Source: Membranipora membranacea (Eukaryota; Bryozoa; Gymnolaemata; Cheilostomatida; Membraniporidae). Taken from it: a stretch of DNA of 60,000 nt. A program made the position numbers and the translations under genes. Location: contig OU612070.1 in assembly GCA_914767715.1 (NCBI GenBank), positions 2,065,501 through 2,125,500 of the forward strand, written 5' to 3'. Below the pieces are notes generated by a model that made no database searches, was not told the DNA's origin, and saw only the letters and a list, made by a program, of their open reading frames with translations. This document shows positions 46,101 to 56,400 of this stretch, piece by piece. Every line of letters begins with the position of its first letter. The stretch's first letter is position 1.

Positions 46101-48834
46101 GAGCTGCAGGGTAGACAATGTAATGTGGTACACTTATTACAGTGATGGTTCATCACCTTCAAACACCAGCCATGTTCTACCCATCATTGTCATGATGAAT
46201 GTTTTTTGATTTCACTGCACATAAAATAATAACAATTAAGAAGACACCAGGCATGGATCTCCACAAAATGATGTTTTACGCATATTCTGCAATCACTCTT
46301 ATTTTTTTATCTAGAATCTGTTCTTGAAACTCATTTTGACGGAATATCTGCTAAACCTTGAAAAAAAGAGAGGCCACTAGAACCTTTTTTCAATAGAGCA
46401 TTATACTAGTATGTATGATATTCAGCATTCCAGTGCTGTACTTTTTAGCAGGTCTCGTGCACTCAGCTCCAGGGGTAACAGAGCCCTGTGCGACTACCTG
46501 ATCAGTAAAAGGGTATTGACCTTAGCCTTAGGGTATTGTCCTGTCTTAGGATTATGTCCTCACCTGCACATGACGTGCACTGAGCCATACATTACCTACA
46601 GCGCTCAGATATGATAAAAGGATTAATTGCGGCAAAAATCTATTAGTTGTGAGTGATTTAGCATCATTATGTTCAAATAACCCCATCACATTTTGTCTCT
46701 CTTCATATACATTGTCATGATTTCTTTCTATTCTTTCCAAAGCATTTAAAAATCTGCTGCTGTTAGAGATTTCCAAGTAGATCCACATGAATAGAGAATT
46801 TTATTTGACACACTACTCAGACTCCAAATAATTGATCACAAAAATATTTTTGTACCAATGTCACATATGCTGCCCTGGCTTCGTTTTCACTATCAAAAAT
46901 GACTGTGACATTATCCGCCTGAATGGAATCCAGCGGTCGGCTAGGAGGACCATTTTACCAGGGGGGGGTCTTTCAATAAGAAACAGCCAAAATCGCAATC
47001 TGATCGCTCACTCACCGAGTGAGCGATACCTGCTAGGCTCTCGCTTTCAGATCGCTCAGTCACTTGATGGAACTATATATATTCTGAGTGAGCGATTTGG
47101 AAGCGATTTCGTCTAATTGAAAGACCAAGTGAGTGATAATTTTGAGCGATGTGATAGTGATAACTTGCTTTAGTAAAGGATCGCTCTTTCTAATTGAAAG
47201 ACCCCCCAGACTAAGTTATGAAGAAAGGCTTGAGCTTTTAAATCCATCCTTGTTAGGCCTATATGATTTTTATTCTTAACTGAGCAAGAGGTATTCTAAA
47301 ATAGCTGATGATCCGACACATGCCCTTTATGTGCGTATTGTCAGATATAAGAGTAGATCATCTTCTCACTGCAACACTGTTTTAAGTCCTAATCGTGCCA
47401 AATCCTTTACCCTTTTTTCGGTACCCAACACTGTAGGCCTAGGCTTTTATTTTTGTCGACATCACAATGTCCGAAGCAAAAATTTTCTAAAAATTAAACT
47501 TTTCCAAACTACTATATGACGGCAGAAGGCAAATACATCCTGTTTTGAGGTTAAAAGGCATCTAAAATTATGACTGTGGGCCATTAAATGTTACCGAATT
47601 GTCCCTAGACTCAACATGGGGTCAATATGTCGTGGCAGGCTGCATTTAAGTGTCACATTCCATTCCTCCCCAGAATGGGCTTAGTTATCCTTTGCAGCTT
47701 TCTTTTTATGTTGGAAAAACCATTTTGATTGTCAAACTAAAAAATCTTTAGCATAGCACAGAGGCAAGACATAACAAGCTTGGCACATCGTATTTGACCC
47801 CATTTCAGAATAGATTAACTAGATCCTAAGTAATTGTGTAATTTGTGTAATTCAAGTCAGATATCAGAATTCCAGCAGCATTCATAGATGATCACTGCAG
47901 CTCACACAATAATCTGAAAATATTTCTACCCTGCCTTGTCATTGATGGGGATCTTAACCTAATTCCAACTTTCTGGCGTAGGCCCATGCCTAAGCCTACA
48001 TATTCATGGTAGCCTATAAATGAAACAATTTTAATATTCATAGGTTCTGATAGTTAATCTCAAGTCCCTATCCATACAACATGACCTTGTTAATATAACA
48101 TACATTGAGTGATAGATTATAGTGCAAACTATGGGAAGGTATTCATAAATGATCGAAATTGTAGGCCTACCATTGTTTCTCGAGCCGAAGTTCCGCATTA
48201 GCCTAATAAGTAAGTCTATGTTAAACCTAAAGCAAGTTACAGAACAGGAGATGTATTAAATATAGCTTGGGATTGAAGGGTGATATGATGAGGGAAGTTT
48301 GAAGGCTAGGAAACTTCACCAGAGGTTATATTGCTTTCTACGCAACAGGATACAAGAAAGTGAAATGTCTGCATCAATAGCCTTATCAGGTGAAAAAAAT
48401 CCTAAAACTAAAAATTTCAGAGAGTACATTTATGTATACAAATTATTGACAACACTAGAGCAGAAAATCTGTTGCTGCTTTTGACACTGTTTTTCAGTTC
48501 GTTCACTTTTTCAGTCACAGACAGATCAGAGAAAGTGGGTTTCTTACCTTGAACTTATCAAATCGAGGCCAGCAGGAGAGTCAGTTTCTTCCAGCACAAG
48601 TTTAGCACCATGTGAACATAAATAGCTGAGTTCATCATTTTGTACCATGCTTTGACATTCAAGGAGGTTGTCATCAGATAGATTTGGAACACAGCCAGAC
48701 TGAGTCAATGCAGCAGCTATGGAACACAATTGGTCAGTTTTGACAGAGTCACATGGGCCCACATGAGACCCAAAACTATCCAACTGGTGCTTTGACAGTG
48801 ACTCCATATTCATTTCTACAACTGCAGTAGCCAT
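41729..48834 (-). CDS. SERTA domain-containing transcriptional co-regulator (SERTAD-like)
   Basis: Three exons in agreeing phase: 48834-48548, 43009-42825, 42381-41729, giving 374 residues. The SERTA domain spans the second intron: SLHLYHLTLSKLLSSP (about 138-153) joins to EPSLQRSVVMRNTLKELENQ (158-177), the hallmark of SERTAD1-3 and CDCA4. A KRKP basic stretch (120-123) precedes it. The middle is Ser/Asp/Glu-rich, and the C-terminus ELDSIMQVLVSM matches the SERTAD C-terminal transactivation motif (DLDHIMEVLV-type). SERTAD proteins bind PHD/bromodomain factors and modulate E2F/DP transcription and CDK4. Exon 1 (95 residues) is not recognisable; it was joined because donor and acceptor phases fit (SS|SDGMVHS). 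The first intron is 5.5 kb and carries a MITE at 46963-47207. Confidence 0.85.
43120..43157. repeat. (TA)n microsatellite
   Basis: An almost pure run of TA dinucleotides in the first intron of the SERTA gene. Confidence 0.95.
44311..44366. repeat. 28-bp tandem duplication, two exact copies
   Basis: The unit beginning ACTGGTGTCTGGAGGTACTG occurs twice head to tail (44311-44338 and 44339-44366) without differences. Intronic in the SERTA gene. Confidence 0.95.
46963..47207 (+). mobile_element. MITE of the 'GAGTGAGCGAT' family, copy 1
   Basis: Ends are GGGGGTCTTTCAATAAGAAA and TTTCTAATTGAAAGACCCCC, a terminal inverted repeat of about 20 bases. The interior repeats GAGTGAGCGAT-type octamers many times and has the block TTGATGGAACTATATA. 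CAG flanks both ends. A shorter copy in opposite orientation lies at 59378-59570. It is in the first intron of the SERTA gene. Confidence 0.88.
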
Positions 48835-49100
48835 GTTTGTCCAAAAGGTGGGAGAAATGTGCTTAATAGAGATAATTAGAAGCCACCAACAAAGAAACTT
48901 CTCCCAGCAAAATTCTAGAACCGGAAATGACTGCAGCCCTATATCTGGAATTTGTATATGAATTCATGGAGTACTCAATACACCCTCCAGTAATAACCAT
49001 AGATTCAATATTTTTCTACTATAATTAGGTGATTCAAGCCAACAACTTTATTTAGATAATCTCAGCTCTTGAAAGTTGCTGATAAACCACAAGCACAAGC

Positions 49101-52100
49101 ATGGACCTGTTAGGCTCTATTATGAGCTCAATGGATAAGCCACCAAGTACAACCAGTGATGCAGAAAGAAAAAGAAATAAAGGTTCGTATAGAAATGTTT
49201 AAAATAGCTTGATAATCCTTGTTTGATGCTTTTTTTCCCACTCCCCAAAATAACACTAACAGCAGCATGGCATGTATGTGTGTGTGTGTGTGACAGTCAG
49301 TGTCACAGTCCAGTGTCAAGCAACACAAGCAGTTATTAAGGTGGTGGAGTATCTGTGCAAGCAGGGAGAATCCATTCTCCCTGGTGTGAGGAAGGGTGAC
49401 TGTATATATATACATACTGTTAAATACATACCCCTGGTCTGAAGTTGGTTTATTTTTATATGCATTTATTGGCAAGCTGTGTTGTTCTCCTTGTGCACTG
49501 TCACTGTGCTGGCAGGAGAAACTTAATGATGATTATTGATAATTCCTATATTATTCTAGAACGAGTTTGTTCCCTCTGTGGTGGTCAAGGGATATTGCAA
49601 ATGTTTGGTATCGAGGCGCCGCACCCCGATATCTAGTATCTGGCGCGGCGCCTCGATGCCAAACATTTGCAATATCCCTCCGCCACCACAGAGGAAGCAA
49701 ACTTTGGGTAGCCATCCAAAGCTGAAAAGATAAGCATGCAATGAAGATTACAATTACCACCAAAATGAGCCGATATTGTGCTTTACTTAATACCATGTTT
49801 GTTTGTCTTTATGATTAATATCAGTCTTGTGACATGCTTGTTCATGGAAATCTTGGCACTGATGTGAGCACCTGCGGCCTGTAGGCACAATATTAATGCC
49901 CTTTCTTACCAACATGATCATCTATACAACTTCATTTCATTGCAGAAAGGAGACAACATATAGAGAAAATGAGGCAACAGGAAAATAGAAGAATTGTTGA
50001 ATTCAAAGCAAAGGTGGGTACATAGAAAAATCCGCAATATTTAATCACTTTTCAGCTTCGTCTTGTATTATGCCAAAGTAGGCAGCGTTCAATCACTCAG
50101 CGTTTGTCATGTATATTAAAAGATGAATTTTGTAACATAAAGTGACAGTCCTATTAGAAATGTGGATATGTTACCCCAGTAACTCGAATATTGTGAGTTC
50201 AAAGGGCCAATAAAAATATTTAAAAAATGAAAATTGTGGAAAACAATTGCATTTTAGTTTTTTTTAAAAATATTTTAGCAAGGATCATAGTGGATCATAG
50301 TGGTCAGGGGGAGGCAATAAATCACTATGATCCACTATGATCCCAATTTTGCAGCAGTTTTTCTGCAACTAGGTTCACAGGCTGTTTCATTTCATATGCC
50401 CTTATGACTAATGACTTTTCAGCCATACCAAACATGGCCTAGTAGGACTGTCACTATAAGTCAGACTAGAGCAAACTCCCCCCCCCCGGCAGTTAGTCAA
50501 GATTTATGATTATGTTATGATTAGTTTTGCATATTTTAATTTTTGCGTTCCTTTATTCTAACAGATCAGAGCAAAGGTTGAAGAATTTATCCGTGATCCA
50601 ATTCAGGACAAACTCAAAATGGAGCCGATGAATAATGTTGATCGTGCATTGGTGTGAGTGACCCTATATGACTCATTTTTTTATAGCCTGACCAGTGTAA
50701 GGATTTTTCTTTCTATCATATGATCATGCGCCTTGACAAAGGTGCGGATGCAGGTTTTACTCTTGGAATGCAGCTTTTGACATTTAGTTGTTTTGAGGTA
50801 AGTTGCTGGTATCGAACAAACTCAAGATATAAAATATTATTTGTCATTATCCTTTTTTTTTAGTCGAGAGATAACGGATGATGCCGGATTGACCTCTTTC
50901 TCTTTTGGCCAGGAAGAAGTTGACAGACACGTCATACTTTGGAAAAAGGCAAGCCATAGTTTGATGTCATTCCTCAATCTTTTTTCTCTTGTTGATTATG
51001 CAAACATCAGATAACCAGTGATCTCTGTCAAAATGGCTGTGAAAATTGGGGAGGGGTTGCCGGAAAATGATAAGCTCAAATAGTTTTAGAAATATACACA
51101 AGTATAAAGTTAAAAAAATTTATGGAACGCGCATAAGTTGTCATCTCAATTGCTCAGTATATGACTTCGAATGTTTCTAAGTAAAAATATATTAACAAGT
51201 TGGTTCTTTTCTCTAACGTATACAATGATGTTTGTAGGAGTCAGCACCCGGTGATGATGAGATAGCTGTGCTCCGTCGTGGTGAGGAATGGAGTGAAGAA
51301 AAGGGCCAACTCATAAAACGTAAAAGGGAGGTAGGTATTCACAGCTTAGGATACCAACATGGGTAATGATTCAGTCATCACCGTTTGTGTTGAGTTGAAC
51401 TTATGACAATACAAAAGGTGCAGACAACTTGAAGATTGTAGTTACCATACATTGATATCCCTGTTGATAAAAGACCTGAAAAGACGGACATTGATAGCCC
51501 ACTAGGTCATCAGTATGTGCGGGAACAGGTATTTTAAATGTGGAGTTAGTTTGCGATGTTACTAGTAATTGAACATGCTTGTAAGTGCTATATAATGACA
51601 TTATGTCTAAATTAAAAACAAAGACAAATTTTATCCACTTGCCAATAACTGTCAAAATCTGTCTGGTGATGACAAATTGAAGAGCATCCCTTTTTTTATG
51701 AGGATCATATGATGAATATGATTGAGAAATCTTCATTAATTCTCAAGCTCCTTTAGGAGCTAATATGTCTTGCAAAGCTTGTAAAGACGGCAACCCTTAC
51801 AAGCCCATTACCTTGTGAAGTCACCACTCACTCGAAGTCACCACTCAATTTAGACATTGAGATTTTTACATCAGAGCAAACAACTTAATGTGGATACACA
51901 TAGATCATATTTATACTGTAACCCTGTCATAGTTGTTTGTGTGTCATTGCCTCATGTGACTAGATATTCATTTGACAATCAATGATTCTAACTTTCACAG
52001 GAAATGGAAGCTGATAAAAGAAGGAAAGTACCTAAGACAGGTCCGGTACCCAGATCTGACTATCATACCAAATATAACCATATAATCAGCCTGGATGTGG

Positions 52101-52780
52101 GTAAACAAGCCGCTCAGGATGTGTCCGCTAATAAACAGTACGGTAATGGTAAGTTGTTGTAGTCCTATGCGCACCTCAGCAATACTTGCCACTTGGGAAG
52201 TGAATGCAAAGCAGTGATGGGGGTCTTTGTTCAATGATGACACATGTAGTTCTGATATTGTTATAAGTTCCAAAATTTGAATTGAAATCACAATGCTTTC
52301 TATCAATATTTACCAAATTTTAATTGATCTCGAATTGAACCATACAAAATTCAAACAATTTACCAAAATGAAGGCAGAAACACAATACCTCTCACTAGAT
52401 CAAGTATGATCCATTTTTCCTGCATTTGGAGTTGCCCACTTTGTTCAGCGGCGGCTCACCAGTATATCGGGTTCAACTAGAATGCAGGTAAATTGGTTCA
52501 AACTTGATCTTACTACTCACTTTTGTACAAGTTTTATTATGCATATACGTTTACCTTATTCGTAGTTAAACTTGAGAACAAACAGGACAGGAGAACAATA
52601 GAGGAAACGATGGCAGAAAGACGAGCTAAGAAATCTAACTCTGTACCATCGATAACAGAATCAGCCGAGACAATCATAGACTCATCTAATGACAATCAAA
52701 CTCCGTCCACATCTACACCATCAACTAGTGAGACTACAACAGACACACATACACAGGCCTCCTGCCCAGACAAGTCATAA
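49101..52780 (+). CDS. SPAG7: Sperm-associated antigen 7 (SPAG7), R3H domain protein
   Basis: Seven exons: 49101-49182, 49946-50013, 50565-50653, 50864-50948, 51238-51330, 52001-52148, 52566-52780, giving 259 residues (human 227). It starts MDLLGSIMSSMDKPPS as in the family. The R3H-like region covers VEFKAKIRAKVEEFIRDP to NNVDRAL and DDAGLTSFSFGQEEVDRHVI, followed by LRRGEEW and RTIEETMAERRAKK near the end. R3H domains bind single-stranded nucleic acid; SPAG7 is nuclear, conserved in animals and linked to metabolism and placental growth, but its biochemical role is unclear. The C-terminal Ser/Thr-rich tail is longer than in mammals. Intron 4 uses a GC donor (AAG|GCAAGC at 50949). Introns carry several fold-back elements. 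Confidence 0.95.
49565..49702. mobile_element. Long hairpin (fold-back) element, ~57-bp arms
   Basis: The left arm starts at GTTTGTTCCCTCTGTGGTGG and the right arm ends at CCACAGAGGAAGCAAAC. Both include GGGATATTGCAAATGTTTGG / CCAAACATTTGCAATATCCC and GAGGCGCCGC. Only a few positions differ. The loop is about 20 bases. It lies in SPAG7 intron 1 and is unusually GC-rich at its tip. Confidence 0.95.
50282..50343. repeat. Perfect 21-bp inverted repeat made of a duplicated 11-mer
   Basis: Each arm consists of two GGATCATAGTG units overlapping by one base. Arms at 50282-50302 and 50323-50343 are exact reverse complements. It lies in SPAG7 intron 2. Confidence 0.95.
52396..52511. mobile_element. 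Fold-back element of the 'AAACTTG / CTGCAT' family, copy 3
   Basis: The start TAGATCAAGTATGATCCA...CCTGCATT and the end AATGCAGGTAAATTGG...AAACTTGATCTTA are inverted copies of each other and of the copies at 25809 and 31441. It ends about 55 bases before the last SPAG7 exon. Confidence 0.85.
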
Positions 52781-53474
52781 TTGAACTGCACGGTAAACTT
52801 TAAGAGGTACCGAAAACAGGTATCGGGTGTAAGAGGAACCAAAGACACCATTATTTCTCAGTCTCTGTACAGAGACAGGCATTGCAATTTTGAACCAACA
52901 AAGGCAATGTGTTCTATGGAGCGGTGTGTTTGGTTTCTTCTATTGGCGCATTCAAAAGTGGCAGATTTCCTTGCACTCCCGGAATTTGCCTAAATAAATT
53001 CTCTCCTCTTAGGTACTGTATACTTGAAGAGCTGGGTTACTCACCCAAAGCCATGCACAAGAATAGCTCACATCTGATGTATTATTGTGAGATTTTTTAA
53101 ATGTTGTTTATCTTTCAAAACGAATAAGATATGGCTTTGATACATGTTCATAGCTTATAAGATGTTGAAATATTACTGTAATTGACTTTAATGAATCTCA
53201 AACTAGCAAAGTTCCTTGCTATTGCCAAACAACACACCATTAGCTTACATATGTAATAATACGAATCAGGATTATGTCCTATTGAACAAAAATACAAAAT
53301 AAAAATTCAAAAACCCGGTGTATGTTTCAAGTGACGAAAATCCTACCTTCAATAACAAAAAGAATACACTAATGATGCTGATACTTCTAATAATCCTAGT
53401 TTCTGTTTCCCAATAACAACAAAGCTTATTTCACTATACTAGGACCTAAATAAGACAGCAGTTTGATGGGCTGT
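52781..53474. other. Shared 3' region of convergent SPAG7 and NSL1-like genes
   Basis: The two stop codons face each other 694 bases apart. AATAAAAATT-type signals are present near 53295. No further gene is recognised; short open frames here have no family features. Confidence 0.5.
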
Positions 53475-56400
53475 TCACTTATGTGGTGTCTCAATTGGTG
53501 AATGCATTACTTTGTTTGAGGGTTGGAATGCAACATCATCATTAATAATCTCCGACAGTCTGTTTGACACAGTACGAGTTGGTATCCTGCTGGGAGATGA
53601 GGGGATTCCCTGCCTACTTGGGGAGCTAACTGCTCTACTAGGGGACCTGGTTGGTCGGCCTGGAGACTTTGGAGGTTTAGTTACAGATTTGACTGTTCGT
53701 CCAGGAGACTGGGTCTGCCTGCTCGGTGACTTAGTCGACTTGCTGTTTGTTTTAGCGAGTCTGCTAGGAGACTTTCTCATCTCATGAGGTTTTGTAGGCG
53801 TCTTATCCTCCGGCTTCAACACAGATTTCCCATCCGAAGATATTCTGGATTTATTTGATTTATGTGCTATTGGTGTAGATGTTCGCTGTTTGTTAATGCG
53901 AGCAGCGCTTGAGACCAGTGACAGATCTGACCCTCCGATTATCTCATCTTCTGGTGTTTTACTTTGATCAGGTTTATTTGTTGTAACCTGTAATCATGTT
54001 CAAACAATGTAGGAAAATAAGTTATAGATAATTGTTGTTCTACAACATAACTGGTGAAGATTTTTACATTTCTACATAAGTTTTCTAATCAAGTTCAAGC
54101 TTGGTTCAAACAAGGATACTTTGATTCAAATTGCAAGCATTGTAGTCAATACAGGGAGCAACTCCGAAGCTGGCAATTGTGCTCAAACTTGATCCAGGGA
54201 GTTTCGGAGGTTTGGGGTCTAATCTAGTAGCAAAATTGCCATGCTATTACCATACCACAAGTGTACTTTGTTCTATCTCCAGAGATTGTGTGATATTGTA
54301 AGGAAAATTACGATACAGGAATCATATTTTTTGTTCAGTCGGCCTTGGGGGACAGACACAGCCTAGGGAACTATAGGGAGGCAGTGCTGTGCTTCATCAA
54401 TATAAGCCTGATTTCCTGCCTTAATCAATGATGAGAACTCATTGCAGTGATTAAGGCAGGAAATCACGACTACATGAGTAATTTCTTTCAGGCCATTATT
54501 TGTGTACAAGTAGCCTCAGATTATTCAAACACTCCACATGTTGTGCATCAGGATGCAGCTCATAACCAGTCACAATGTATCATGAGAGGGGTCGTGGGTT
54601 TGAATGTTAAACTCACCACACTGTTTGTGTTAACTTCAGAGTGCTGTTCTATAGATGGAAGTGAAGGTATTTTTATAGTAGGGTCAGATAATTTACTCAT
54701 AAGTGTGTCCACAGCAATAGTAGTATTCCTCTGATGTGTAATGTCTTCCAATCTTGCATTCTGAAATAAGATAGAAAATAGATGTGTATGGCAGCGTAAG
54801 TAAACCACATGGGACATCGCATCTTTGTTCAAGAACTGAAAACTCTAGCCAAAAAATTATATACATAAGAGGAGGGAGGATTGTAGTGCAATCATCTCAC
54901 ATATCATCAAAAAAACTTTTTCGTTTGGAAATCCATCAACAATAATGGCAACAAAGAAATTTGAACACTTTATTGTTTAGGCTTTGACCTTACATACTTG
55001 GGAATCTATCTTAGATCTAAAGTTACCACCTCTTACTAAAATTTTCCCCATAGGTTAGAGAAGCACATTACTAGGTACTACACAATACTCACTACAGACG
55101 CGGAGTTATTAGAGAAGAGTGATTTGTTTTTCTCCAGTAGTTTGAGTGTATCATTGAGGGATGAGATCTGGTCATTGTCGTGTGCGCTGAAGTCTTCTCT
55201 CTCACAGTGAGGATACTGTACATGGTTCTAAAGACAAAAACAGAATCTCTGCTGTGATCAGGATTAGCCTACAGTAGGTAACTAAATTTAGTCATGACAG
55301 TGGTACCTTTCTATAGATTTATAGACAGGTGACCCTACCTATGATGAGCACGGTTTGGTGACTGTATAAACAGGGCAGGGCTTAATTATGACTGTGAAAC
55401 AGAGCCACCTGGCTCATGGCATATCACTTTTAGTATGATTGAATCTCATCTTTTACAAAGAAAATTGTAGCCTATAGACAGTTTTCTGAGCTCTTATTCA
55501 TGCCTCAATTCGGAGTTGTCCTCTCTCCAGTTTTGTACTTTTAACCCACGCCGCATAGGAAAAACCTGCTGAAAGAGGTTTGTCTTGAAAACCGCTTATG
55601 ATAGGATAAAAATGATCTTTGATTCAGAGTCTGCACCATTGAAAACCCTGTGAGACAAGGTTTCCAAATCATTGGAGACTTGAATGTTCATAAATATTTA
55701 TTTTAGTGACGGAACTCATGAAAAATTCTGCCAAATTGTCCGCAGGCAGAAAATGCTATTATTGACTATCCAATTCCTAAAATTATTTCCCAAATTATGT
55801 CCATATGAGTTTTCAACGTTGCAGATTCTGAATCAAAAATAATTTTTATCCTATTATAAGCGGTTTTCAAGATAACCCTCTTTTCAGCACGTTTTTCCTA
55901 TGCGGCGTGGGTTAAAAGTACATAACTGGAGAGAGGACAAATCCGAATTGAGGCCTAAATCGGAGCTCAGAAAACTGTCTATTGGGTAAAATTCAGGTAC
56001 ACATTCTAGACACTCGAAAAAGATAATGTTTGTATTTTGATCCTAGCAACAGAGATAATATGAAGTCCAGAGAGCAATGAAAGGTGCATTTGGAAAGTGA
56101 CTTTGTATGCTGGAAACAGGACTGGCTCCCTAGCTTATGACACGCAAGTAAGCCAGACGCAGCATTTGCTTTGTTGTATTTTTTATTCATTTGAGCACTC
56201 ACCAGTATTTTATATTCAGCAGCATATCTTGTTTCTAACAAACCGATTATCTGTTTGGGAAATTCTTTTCTCTTATTTGCCACTCTGCTAATTTCACGAT
56301 TTAAGCTGTGGTCGAGGCGACTGAAATCAGAACAATATTGACATGAACATTTTGAAAAAACAGTCACCTTTTTATATCTCAAAGGGACGATTTACACATA

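Noticed and set aside
53512-53787. 91-codon plus-strand frame with repeated LLGDL-type units
   Set aside because: It is the antisense shadow of the S-P-S-R repeat tail of the NSL1-like gene.
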